This document shows, piece after piece, positions 22,130-33,434 of a stretch of 64,000 bases of DNA; within the stretch, counting starts at the first letter, position 1; the number at the start of each line of letters is the position of its first letter. The notes beneath the pieces are model-generated. The model worked only from the letters and a program-made list of their open reading frames with translations, was not told the DNA's origin and made no database searches. The position numbers and the translations under genes are program-made. This stretch comes from Eumeta japonica (taxonomy: Eukaryota; Arthropoda; Insecta; Lepidoptera; Psychidae), in NCBI GenBank assembly GCA_005406025.1, contig BGZK01002037.1:1-64000 (forward strand). The letters are read 5' to 3'.

Positions 22130-24430
22130 ATGCTATTAATTGTTAAGAAACAATGACATAACAACAGTATAATTACCTCAGAATTTTAGAAATGGTACTA
22201 AATACAGGACGCAATTTTTTTTAGAATAGGCACCCATATAGATAAACTTAAAAAGCAAACCTTTATTAAAATAAAAATTGTGATGGCAAATATTTAGGAC
22301 TATATTCGAGATACGTGTATACCAGAATAATCCCTATTCGCTATGTGCATATGGCGAAATCTAGACCATAGTCCAAAGTCCGCAACTTTTCGGGCTATAT
22401 CCATATTTGTATGTCATGAAATAATAAAAACATTGATTGATAATCTATAATCTATGATTATAGAGTCGATCGTTATTATTATTATTAATGAATAATTCTG
22501 TTTCAAAAACGTACATACCTAACAACAACTAAGCAGCAATTATATCTCCTTGTTTTGTTTAATTCTTCATAATAAAAATAATAATGTATTGTCGCTGTTT
22601 TTACTATAGTCAGGACAGTTTAGTTATTTGTATTTTGATTGACAATCATTTTCATTTTGTAAAACAACAATAATTATCTGCCTACATCTATGATTAATTA
22701 AATGACCAACTAATCCGGGTTTCACAGACCATCGGGTGAAAGAAATAAACTCTCTCAAAAAATTATGATGTTTGCTGTGGACCTCTGTTTGGAATAGAAA
22801 TAACAAATAATACAATGATCTCTATTGTTGCTGAAACAATTGTAATAAATGATAACTGTGGTTATAATAGTTTGGCTTTAGCTGAACGAAAAATTTAAAT
22901 TTGCATAATATGTAATATTAATTTGCCCAAAAAAAACTAAACTAAATGCGGCAGGGGCTAAAGTTTTGTAAAATTCATCAAAATATCCTCGAAACTGTGG
23001 CTATGTGTAGACCGAAACGTCCCTGTGCAACTAATGTGCCCTGACATTAATGTCTTTCTAAAGATTTCAACTTTTATTTATCAATTTATTTGTACAGTCT
23101 TTTCGTAAATATTGCCTCATTCATTATTCTAAAGTTTCCCACAAAATTCATACAAAATGTACTGCACGTCCCGATAATCTTCCCATTTCTGCCGCAGCGA
23201 GTGCTGCGGTGGAATGTTTTTCCCCCATCATACGCTTCGCACGTAGTGAATAATATACTATAGGATTAAAGTAAAGACTTTGAAATTTTACCCTTTATAA
23301 AGTGCTCTTAAACTACAAGGTTCTTCGTGAAGCCCTATCGACCTGACGTCACTGGTAAGCCGTATGTCAGAGCTACTGATGTTTAGTTATCTAGCGATAT
23401 CGTTTATAATACCTACGTACATAGATCTTTGGTCGTATACCATTTTCATTAATATTACTATCAAATCGAAAAGCCTGTATTGATATTTTTCGGAGACTTA
23501 TATGATACTTCCTTGCTTCTCTGTATTGTTAGGAAATGAGAAATGGAAATAAAAATATTGCAGAATAATTTTCATTATTGAATATTAAATTTATAGATAA
23601 AAAGTAATATTGTTCAATATTACAAATTCAATTGAAGCAAAAGGATTGTAATAGTAGCGCCGCCTGGTGGCATAAAAAAAAACTATTTTGTTACGACGTT
23701 TATTTACATTATATTTTTTTTGTTAAAATTGATTCAAAAAGAAAAATATAGAAATAAAAAGGATGATTATGTTAAAAACTAACATTAAGCTCTCACCCTG
23801 TTCTAACACAACAGTTTTAATGATAATGGTTCTATATATGCATGAAAACTCGTAAAAAAAAAAACTAATTATCTCAAAGACGAGGCTTACAGCTAGACTA
23901 ATTTCTCGCCTCAGAAAATCCTTATAATCTATTAGTTACTTTGATCGTTAGGGTCGTCTGGGAGAACGCAATGAAAAAAACATACATACAAATGTTACTC
24001 CCGTCTTTTGTTATAAATTATTACCGATCAGCTAAAATACGATAATCTAAGTGTAATATATCATTGTTGTTATATAGTATGTATGTTCACTTTAATCTCA
24101 TGATACTAAGTTACGTGTAGTTTATTAATATATTAAACTAATTATTACAACTAAAGTATATGACTTTTTTGAAAATCATTACATAATAACATCAGATAAA
24201 GGAGGGTGGCGCTTTAGATTCTAGGCACATCAAAGGAACAAGTTAATTTTTGAAAAACAAAACGAACTTTTCTCAAATCACGTAATTCCATGACTTAAGA
24301 AAATATGACTTACACTGTGAACAAAGCCATCTGTCTTTTTTTTTGAAATTATCATTAATAACGGACATTTAGAATACTCTTTAATTAATTACAAGATTTT
24401 TTAATATAACATAAAAACAATAAATGGTTT
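22130..24430. other. AT-rich non-coding DNA
   Basis: No gene or repeat is recognised in this stretch. Confidence 0.4.
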
Positions 24431-24432
24431 TT

Positions 24433-24545
24433 CAGGGTTCTGTATATCCGTTAAAAAAACCGAACACTTGTACAAGCATTCTTGTATCTGTCTTTTCATC
24501 TTTTTGTCTGTCGATCTCTATATACGTCTGTCAGACGCCATTGTT
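24433..24545 (+). mobile_element. Fragment of the 'GGTTCCG' interspersed repeat
   Basis: It begins 'CAGGGTTCTGTATATCCG', has AAAAAACCGAACAC and a CTGTC-rich run ('TTTTTGTCTGTCGATCTC'), the layout of the left part of such repeats. The right end is not identified. Confidence 0.5.
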
Positions 24546-25174
24546 TCCGTATCTACTATATAAGAAAATTCAAAATATCACATGAAAACAAATAAAAATC
24601 ATATGCGTTAAGTAACGCACAACAAATGATAGGATTCATTGGTAAAAATGCAAACGTACATTTTTTATTATCTTAGAAAGTACAGTTTACCTGATATTAA
24701 ACATACAAAAATCGAGCCCTCCCCGCTTATCACAAAAACTATTGAGCATAAGATTAAAAAAAAAAAGTAACAAGAACAAGTGGTTCGCTTGTAGCTTTAT
24801 AGAAAAAACATAAAGAAAATTCTAAGCCTTTTAATTTCCAATGGGAAAAAGAAAGTATTATGAAGTCCGTCAAGTCGTGCAATCGTCAATTAAATTATTA
24901 CTATCAATTTCAAATTCTTTAAACCATTTTTTATTTTGGACGCAAACTATACGTATGCAGGCTTCAGGAAATAAGTACTGACTTTTGTTCCTGTGTATAC
25001 GTGCGGGAGGGAATGTTAGACGTGTAGGTAGGTCTGTATATTTTAAGTACAGTCATGTCATCAATTTATACTTACACCATTTAAAGAAAATTTTCACCAG
25101 ATTGAAGGAAATAAAATAATACTATGCGCTGATACTAACGGTTACTCATCGCTCTGAAATTTTGAAGTCAGGCA

Positions 25175-25800
25175 CTACACCGAGCGTGGGAGCAAACTGA
25201 TAAAACAAGGCAACTGCTGGAGGGGTTCATCGCTCAACACAATTGGAACATTATCAATACGGAGAACTAGCCGCTAACGTTTTCGGGCCCTTGAGGTGTA
25301 TCAAACACCGACATTACGCTGACCACCCGTAGTATCCTGATAGACAACTGAGAGGTCATAGAGGGCGTTAGCTCCAGCGACCACCTGCTCACAGAGTTTA
25401 CAGTCTGCAACTAATCGAGGAGGGGTCCCTTGGATAGTTCGGACACATACGTTAGAAGATTCAGGGATTGAGGGGTGAACTGGGATCGCTTTCGTGACAG
25501 TTTATAGGCTGACATGGGAGCAGTGAATATAAAAATGAATGCGAATGAGTACATTAGAAAAATGTGCTATATTATTGAAAGGGCCGCCTTAATTCTTATA
25601 ACTAAGGGATACAGGCTTATCAGCACGCACTGTGCATTGTGGGACTATTCATTGCATTGAGTTGAAAGGAATGAAATGTTGGATGAATTGTAACGAATAG
25701 TGGAGAGCCCGGTTCACTCCAGTAATCTTATAGGAACAGAGAAGAATTTTAGGACCTTCAAGCGGTTTTGTCACAAATGGCTTGACAGAAGAAAAGACAT
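25175..25800 (+). pseudogene. LINE ORF2 relic: end of APE-type endonuclease domain and spacer
   Basis: One plus frame (codons in phase with TCA at 25301) gives a continuous resemblance to a non-LTR retrotransposon ORF2 despite several stops. 'LLEGFIAQHNWNIINTEN' is followed by 'SNTDITLTTRSILIDN' and 'EVIEGVSSSDHLLTEF', which carry the hallmark Asp-x-Thr-Leu-Thr and Ser-Asp-His residues of the endonuclease C-terminus. 'RRGPLDSSDTYVRRFRD' and 'ESPVHSSNLIGTEKNFRTF' then lead towards the reverse transcriptase, which is missing. At least seven in-frame stops make it inactive. Layout suggests the I/Jockey/R1 supergroup; the clade is not determined. Confidence 0.75.
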
Positions 25801-25989
25801 CAAAACTTAAGAATGGCCACTTGTGGGTGACTTTAATCAGTCAAGGGATAGAGGAATAAGACGCAGGGTCGCGTCAATTGTTTGAGACGTATATAGCCTT
25901 GAGCGGCTGGCTCGCTAGATTGTATATTGGGATTTTTATTCAGGACTAGATGTAGGGGTCTTTTTGACTCCGTGCTTCGAGCTTTATCA

Positions 25990-26165
25990 TCCTTCAGGTG
26001 GGTAAGGGCTGGGTGGAGGAGAGATAATCTTCCAAAGGGAAGTTATCACATACCGGTAAAAAATCGTAAGAATCCAAGCGGGACTATCTTTTAAAGCGAA
26101 ATTATCACATACCAGTTGAAAATTTCGAAAAAATCCAATCCAAGCTCAGTCGCCCAAGTGTTAAT
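25990..26165 (-). repeat. Possible partial copy of the 'CTTGGGCA..GAGCTTT' family
   Basis: The reverse complement starts 'CACTTGGGCGACTGAGCTTG', then has two 'TATGTGATAA' blocks (GATAATTTC and GATAACTTCCC). The edge match is good and the rest weak. Confidence 0.4.
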
Positions 26166-26169
26166 GTCT

Positions 26170-28560
26170 AATATGACGTGATAATTGATAGATCAAAAGT
26201 TGTACAAACGAATTCTAAGACTTGTAACGTTATATTAAAAAATTATATAAAAGAAACAGTAGATACTTTTCAATTTTTTTCTTTAAGATTTCTAAATAGA
26301 TTTAAAAATACGATTTAATCAGTACCAATTACGAGACTTTTATAATTGTTATAATAAATTCTCAATTAGTGAGGAAAATTTAAATTACTGAGCACGAAAA
26401 TCATGGTCTGAGACACCGATATTAATTTTGACGTGCAACAAGATTAAGGTCGCCTTCAGGGCTGTCAGGGCACACCGAGAATCATCGTCAGGGTCTTCCG
26501 GCTTATTGGGGACAGTTACCAAACCTTCGTTAGGTATGCGCATAAAATACAATAAGTTCTTGCCCTTGGCGTTAAACAATGAGCTTTTTTATATTAATGT
26601 ATTCGAAGTCGCTATATTAACATGTATTCTATATTTATGCGAGTGATAAGTAAAAATATGACTGTAGACTGATTTTTGTAGTAAAATATTAAAATGAATT
26701 GCACAAAATCTTCTAGTACGATTCTGAAAATGATATATACGATTTCTTAAAAAAATATTACGATTTATTTAAATAAAAGTTAATTTATTTGTGTGCCCAT
26801 AAAATTTAGATCACATAAAGAATATGGCATAGTGATAGAAAAGAAAACTGTTTTTTTTTACTCTCGAAAAAGATAACAGTAAAAAATATATTCTTCTTCC
26901 AATACTCTCCATTAAATATCATTTCATTTTGTTTGACCAATATTTTCGGTTGGCAACATACAAACCGTAATATACTCGTGCGCTCACACAAACTAATTTT
27001 GTACAAATAGCGTAAATATGAAAGTCCTAAGCAATAATAAAAATGTATCATTTCTTTTTTCTTTTCTTTAATGAACGCCTACTTTTACTTATTTTTATAT
27101 CTTGCTATATCTTTTTTTCGTTAGTTTTCTTTATAAACTTCTATTATACATGTTTTTTCTTTATTATATTGGATTATCGTTATTCTCGCTCATCACGCAA
27201 CTGCCGAATGATCCATTTGAACTCAGAAGCGATGGATGAACATTCGATGATTAGCTCGGAACTGTTATTTATACTTATAATATTCTATTGATATCAAGAA
27301 CAAATTTCTACTACTTGACCTTATAGATATTTCCAGGTGTTGTATTGATCGGGTATGCACTAATGTGTGTAATCATTTAATAAATACTACATCGCCACAT
27401 ATCACGGCTACGTTAATTCTAGAATCATAGAACCGACGCACACCTTCGTAATTTTTTAGTTACCAACAAACATCGTTTGACATAGTTTTCGATCTCACTT
27501 TAAATCATTTTGCTTTTAAACGTGTTTTCATCTTCAATCCAAAAAGATTAGTGTGTGGATCTGTATGATTTCTTGCTAGCCCACGTTCTTTTTTTTAATA
27601 TATATATGCATTTGTGAGTGCGTGCGCTTGCGCGTGCGTGTGTATGTATGATTTAGAAGTTATAGCCAAAATATTTTATTGCGATCTAATTAATACATGT
27701 GCTCTAAATAGTAACTTCAATTTAAGTTAAGGCAATGACCTACAACCTATTTCGTACACAGCTTTTTTTGTATAATTCTATCAAACAGTATATATTTGGT
27801 ACGTTTTACCAAAATCAAATTAATGAGCTCCGCTACCTTATTTTTTTGTGATAATAGCCTGATCATTGGTTTAGAAATCCGGTTTATTAAAAAAATAACT
27901 TTACCGTAATATCAATTTTTGATAGCGCTGTATAATATTTGCTCTTTTAATACAATATCCTTTTTCATGAATATAATATATGTTAAAAAATATTATTTAC
28001 ATTAGTAACCTACTTAAGTTATGAGCACCTCACACCACCATCTTTCAGTATCTTTATCATATCATATAAATCTTAGTACATTATTTCAATTAATGTACTT
28101 GTTCTAGAATTATATAGGAAAACGAGACTTTCTTCTATTTCATTCAGGAAATGAGATTAAATAATATCTTTCATTTTTCATACCCAAACTTTCATTACGA
28201 TTAATGCATTATTACATGAATCTATTTTTGTCACATTTTACTATCAGTACTTTATTTTCGTATACGATATTTCAGTTATGACCCAAAATCTAAAATGGGA
28301 AACCGACATATGTCGTAACTATAACGTACGTGCAATACTACGAATAGTAGTTCTAAAAAAAAACTATCAGACATTTGTTCTAAACCAAGAACAGCTCCGA
28401 AAACACCTGCTCTTGGCTCCTAACCGCACGCCGCACGACCTTCATCACGTGTTATCGTCTCGCCACAGCACGCTCCGCGAGCCGCAACGACCTCTAAATC
28501 ATGCACACGCATTCATTTATCTAACTTCTTACTAATTACATGCCCAATAGCTTTTTCTCG
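26170..28560. other. AT-rich non-coding DNA
   Basis: Nothing recognised apart from a (GT)n-like stretch at 27616-27650. The hydrophobic plus frame at 27043-27291 follows from T-rich DNA and is not taken as a gene. Confidence 0.4.
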
Positions 28561-28569
28561 ATGAGCGGC

Positions 28570-28635
28570 GACGCCGACGTCATCTAAAGTTCCATAACTG
28601 GTGACCCCGACGTCATTCAATACTGGTGACGCCAA
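28570..28635 (+). repeat. Short repeat pair resembling an LTR-element primer-binding region
   Basis: 'CTGGTGACCCCGACGTCATT' (about 28598-28617) is preceded by GACGCCGACGTCATC and followed by 'ACTGGTGACGCC'. TGGTGACCCCGACGT begins with TGG, as primer-binding sites do, and similar text sits just inside the 5' LTR of many insect Gypsy/BEL-type elements. No LTR or coding remnant was identified. Confidence 0.3.
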
Positions 28636-28961
28636 AACAGCAAGAACTCACTCGATATCGTTGCGTGTGTGTGTTTGTCGTCTCGGGATATATCGGTGTA
28701 AATCCCGTAGAGTTCTGCATAGTTTGGCTATAACGTAAAACTGACATTGAGCGAATGAAATTAATATACTTAAGTTTACTTAAAATTGACCCACTTACTT
28801 ATTTGTTAATAGTGTTAGGCGGCGAGCGCTCGGATTGGGAAGCAGAAGCCATGAATTCAGTAAAATGAATTTCGTTATTTCGTTCATTGTGAGTTGATGG
28901 CATTGTGTTTCGCTTTTTAAATTGAATACATTAATTTTAACATCGTTTGTTTCTATTTGGA

Positions 28962-29086
28962 AGGTCAAAGGTGGCCACAGAAATTGATTTTATTTTTTTT
29001 AATCGTCTGATCTCGTTTTCGAAGGTCAAAGGTGTTTCGAATGTTTTTATTTTTGTGTATTTCGGTGCATTTCAGAGGTCTAAAGT
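28962..29086 (+). promoter_or_regulatory. Cluster of DR1-like nuclear-receptor sites
   Basis: AGGTCAAAGGTGG (28962-28974) and AGGTCAAAGGTGT (29023-29035) are direct repeats of AGGTCA/AGGTG half-sites with one-base spacing, the DR1 layout bound by HNF4- and RXR/USP-type receptors. A weaker AGGTCTAAAGT is at 29076-29086. Spacing is 61 then 53 bp. Function is inferred. Confidence 0.4.
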
Positions 29087-29547
29087 AATCATGACCAACA
29101 TTAAAGCGACAATCGAAACATAATTTAAAAAATCTATGGAAAAGCCTTCTGTAAGCCTCAAGGTGCATCTCCTCTTAAAATAATGGGCATAGTTTATTGT
29201 TTTTGGATATAATAAGACGAAATAGATGTAGAGTATGTCTCTTTACGTCCGACACTTGCACAGAGTGAAATAGCATGAGTAAAAAACAAAAAACATTTGT
29301 AGGTCGAATAGCCATATATCAGTTAAAATATTCAATCAACATTCGATAATATATTCAAGTATCTATACATATATGTTAAATATAGATCTATTTCAGAACA
29401 TAAAAAAACGAAAGCCGTTGGATTAGGATTGTTAAAAACATTTTGCTATTGTATTTTCATTTTATATTATATATTATATATACATTACATATTGTACGTA
29501 CATTCATTTTCAATAAAGTACTTTTTAATTTTCTGAATAGCTGTTTA

Positions 29548-29736
29548 AGGGTCTCTTCAGCCATCTCCTTTTAAGCTCACTTTTAACTGAAAATCAATTA
29601 ATTTTGCTTTCAATGTTTTCTTTTTAACGGGTTTTAGTCCAACCAATCGTTAAAAAGAGGACCTGAAACGCGACATTTATTTTAAAAGTGATTTTTTGTT
29701 AAATATCAGTTTAAAAGGGGATGGTGGAAGAATCTC
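29548..29736. mobile_element. PIF/Harbinger-like MITE, copy 1
   Basis: The left terminal sequence AGGGTCTCTTCAGCCATCTC, then CTTTTAAGCTCACTTTTAAC, is inverted at the right as AAAAGTGATTTTTTGTTAAA ... 'AAAAGGGGATGGTGGAAGAA' TCTC. Flanking TTA (29545-29547 and 29737-29739) fits the 3-bp TWA target duplication of this superfamily. There is no coding capacity. The central part (TTTTAACGGGTTTTAG) is shared with the copy at 40074. Confidence 0.75.
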
Positions 29737-29739
29737 TTA

Positions 29740-30890
29740 GTTTTAATTTGATGCGTGAGTTTCCTTTGATGTAGCAAAACGATTCATCTCGTATATAAAA
29801 AAAAAATCTTTATATGTATTTTAGAGATTTTAGTCTAGCACTATCTTTCGACCTGGAGATGACGAGTTGACTATTTAAGTCTTCACGCATGATTATACTG
29901 AAATACTAACGGAGGCGCCTTCCAAATGGATCATTTCTGCATAAACACTTCCTCTTTCTTAATTACCGCCTCGTTTCGCAAGGCGGTGACCCTTATAACT
30001 TTCCGAGCTTGTAGCGAAGGACGGTGCTATTCAGTGTACAGCAACATAAAAATGTCCTTTTTTTTATTTTTACTTTTAGGTTTCCACCGAAATCATATAT
30101 AGTAGCTAAACTATAAAGAAATCAAAGCAACAAAGGTTAAAACAAACGCTGAAGATATTCCACTACCTATATATGCATCCCTACATAAAATACAAGTACA
30201 CAGATAGGTACAACATGATTTATTTGTTTAGATACAATTGTTATATTAATATACGCAAACATACACAAGTTCAATTTTTGAAATTTACTTTATTACTCTA
30301 CGACCTATTTCATAATACGTTTACAATACTAACACAAAAAAACTTTTGCACGCAATGTTTAAAGGAAATTATTTCGAAATTTTTATTATAATTATATGCG
30401 TTAGAATTTTTTATCTGATAGCAGTAAAACGAAAATGTTATTCTCCTGAAAGTATTAAATATAAAAAAGTTGATGGCAAATTACATCGGGAGTTATGAAT
30501 ACATTGTAACTGTACAAATGTTCAAGGCGAACGTCTTATGTTTGGTTTCCGTAATAAAATCTTTTATTTGTGTTCGAAGGCTAAGAACAGATCGTTATAC
30601 AAATACAATAAGTAATGCTTAAACACATTTATAATTAATGAGATTTAGTAAGTACATCCTTTCGAGTGTTCATGTGGTAGAGACATGCTGCAACCGACTT
30701 GGCTGCAGCACGGAGACGGATCAGCTCGAACGACGAACTACATTCACAAAAAACAGACGTGAAGTAGCACCTTTTCCTGTTACTTTTCATCCAGTCAGTG
30801 AGACTTCCGGTGGCCTATTCCCCTTCCATCAAATACCCTGTTCTGTTATAAAAGTTCTAGTAGCCCATTCTCTCTCCATTAGATATCCTA
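29740..30890. other. Non-coding DNA
   Basis: The stretch about 30640-30890 may be the body of the LINE whose 3' end follows, but no ORF relic can be defended. The rest is AT-rich. Confidence 0.35.
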
Positions 30891-30895
30891 TTCAT

Positions 30896-30995
30896 TCTTA
30901 AAAGGCCGGCATCGCACTGGTGACTTCTCTAGGATTGTCAGTGTGAATGGGCGTCGATCTACTCTCTCTGGTGATTCATATGCTCGTTTGATCCT
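30896..30995 (+). mobile_element. Lepidopteran LINE-type 3' end, copy 1
   Basis: 'AAAAGGCCGGCATCGCACTG', then GTGACTTCTCTAGGATTG, 'GTGTGAATGGGCGTCGATCT' and 'TCATATGCTCGTTTGATCC'. This order of blocks (AAGGCCGGCAACGCAC, GTGTCCATGGGCGGCG, ATGCTCGTTTG) is the recurrent 3' tail of LINE-type repeats in moths and butterflies. It is truncated at the 5' side. Confidence 0.7.
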
Positions 30996-30999
30996 GAAA

Positions 31000-31785
31000 A
31001 TCCATAAATAATGTAGTTTTAAATGACAATTTACCCGCCAGTTTGTTGTTTCACAAACGCCTGTTTCAGCCAGTCCCATTCTATGTTAAGAACATTTTTC
31101 TCGGTAAGATCTTGTCTTTGATTTAAAACTCATCTCACCATCCATTTGCTTTGCTTACTTTTTTCTTTTTGCTTATGATACCAAACAGTAACCATTGGGG
31201 TCAGTTCCCTCCGTTTTGTATATGTCACATATCCTATCAATCTCCGCCTTTGCTATATGTATTGTAAAAGTGTCCCATATAATCACTTACATTGACTTAT
31301 TAGTGATTATTATTTATGTATCACATTAGATTTTGTTCAAGTTTTAGTAGGTGTATTTTTTTTACTTATTCTTATGTAATACTCGCGCCTATATTCTCGT
31401 TGCAGTCTCATTCTTATTTCGAAGGAAATCTCTGTAACCGAGCAGAGTACCTCAATCTTTTATTTGTAATGTCATCAAACAGCTTCTAATACAAGAACAT
31501 AACCGACTCACGTCGGCTTTCCTCGGTTAACAGCATTAGTAGATTTTAAACGCTTATTTTAATATTTAGAACAGCTATAACGTCAGATCTTGAGCCAAAT
31601 GTAGTCTCTAATGGCTGCCATCTTAAATTTTGTCGATTTTCATACACTACGTTATTACACAAATATACAGAAAACATTGAATTGCACAACATCGTTTAGG
31701 CTCAAGACCACCACCAATAAATAAATATAAATACTATAGAATGATAATACACATTAAATTTGAGCGTCGCTCGTCGGATAAAATA
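31000..31785. other. AT-rich non-coding DNA
   Basis: No recognisable feature. Confidence 0.4.
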
Positions 31786-31787
31786 TT

Positions 31788-32310
31788 TTTAACTTCCCGC
31801 TAAGAAAATTGAAAATTTTCGAAAATCGGGAAGTTATTAGTTTTACCCCGTTTTTCTTAAATCGAGTTTTAGTCAGATCTTGACGTTTTGAGGTGCTAGG
31901 AAGCTCCCATGATAATTTTACGATGGTGTCTGTATGTCTGTACGTATGTATGTTTATGGGTGTGTGTGTGTGGATGTATATAAACCTCTCACAACTTTTG
32001 AACAGCTTGACCGATTTGAGACAAACTTTGGCATTCCAAACAGTTCCTTTAAACTTAGATTCATGAAAATTTGAACCGATTTGGATTGACAGATTCCAAG
32101 AAATTTAAAAAAAATGTGCATTTTTTTTAATGTGCTTTTTTTTTAATATCTTTTAAACGACTTTACCGATCGATTCCAAAAACTAATTAGATCTTAACAT
32201 TAAAAAAGGACGTCGATCGCCGCCGGGGCGGTCAAAATCGGTTGATTCGTTCGCAAGATATCGTGAACGAAAGAAATCGCAAAGAGTGATTTTTTTAAAA
32301 TACTTCGAAA
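31788..32310 (+). mobile_element. Microsatellite-bearing repeat ('AACTTCCCG' family), copy 1
   Basis: It starts with a foldback, AACTTCCCG...CGGGAAGTT (31790-31837), then 'AAATCGAGTTTTAGTCAGAT', 'CTTGACGTTTTGAGGTGCTA', and a CTGTATGT/(GT)n tract (31928-31973). AT-rich text with 'GAACAGCTTGACCGATTTGA' and CGGTCAAAATCGGTTGATTC follows. Copies on the minus strand lie at about 36040-36445 and 61420-61600. It is non-coding and non-autonomous. Confidence 0.65.
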
Positions 32311-32319
32311 TTTTATACG

Positions 32320-33320
32320 TAACTAAATGCATGTTCTGAATCCTTTAATAGAATTTAAAAACCTAAGTTGATTGGTCGCAAGTTCAGTAAAAATTGGTTA
32401 TATGTTCAAGAGATATCAAAAATTAAAAAGAACTTATTTAAAAAAAATGGTAAAATTCTGTATCGCATCAAATTCTCATTCTCAAATTTTTTTCAATATA
32501 AATAGAGATTTTTTTATTCTAAGTGCTCAAACATACTATAACTGTGTTTTTGAGCTAGGAGAGCTGAAAAAAGTACTATAATTTACTGATCTCAATATGT
32601 TTGAACACTTTGGGCTTGATAATAGCACAAAGTGTTAGAAGAGGCCTGAAAGGTCAACCGTAGTTCGGATTTTTAAGCTTACGTAGTAAGAAAATTTCAA
32701 AAACTTATAAAGAAGTATATTTTGATATTTAAGGAGCTCAAAAACAAATCGACAAATATCACGGTGAGAAGTTTTAGGGATGGCCTTCAGGTTCATAATT
32801 TTTTTTCAAAATAATACTTCTGTAGCGAACTACGCTGGCACATTGTTCAGAAAGAGTACTGTGCAACACCGACGTTAAAGTGAAGTCTGAAGTTACTTAA
32901 TACAGGCATAAACTTCATAACATGACACAATAATGCATCAAATGTCGTGTTAATAAAGCTTAAAGCTACAGATTCGACGGGTTCACGAGTGGCGATCCCT
33001 AGTTAGGGTTAATAACAAAGACGATGCATAAATTTACCAACAGGCAAAAAAGATTCTTGATGACGCTGTTAAAGTTAATGATATAAAATTTTCGTCTGCA
33101 TTAACAATGACATTCTAAGCAATTATGAGCGAATATTGATGGATGCATATTGCTTTTTTAATTCCTTTGACAGGACAGAACTTTTGAAATGTTGCAATAA
33201 AGTGATAGATTTCCATTCAAAGATTTTTCGCTGTTGACGCAGTTTTACACGAATAAATTTGGAATGCAATTATTTCTTACTAATATAAAAAAATTAACAA
33301 TAATGTTTATCATTCACTGT
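32320..33320. other. AT-rich non-coding DNA
   Basis: May include more of the preceding repeat; nothing else recognised. Confidence 0.35.
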
Positions 33321-33324
33321 AATA

Positions 33325-33430
33325 TGGATGTTTTTTCGGTTTCGAACCAGAATGATGCTAACCACAAGCGAATTGACCAATGAGATTTTTTTAACTTGAG
33401 TCAAATAAACCACTCCATTCACGCTTCAGA
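33325..33430 (+). mobile_element. tRNA-derived SINE, copy 3 (5' truncated)
   Basis: A B-box-like CGGTTTCGAACC is followed by 'AAGCGAATTGACCAATGAGA' and TTTTTTTAACTTGAGTCAAATA, the shared SINE body. The A-box half is missing or too diverged to see. Confidence 0.6.
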
Positions 33431-33434
33431 GGAT

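Noticed and set aside
27043..27291. Possible multi-pass membrane peptide
   Set aside because: Phe/Ile/Leu-rich only because the DNA is T-rich; no start context or homologue is seen.
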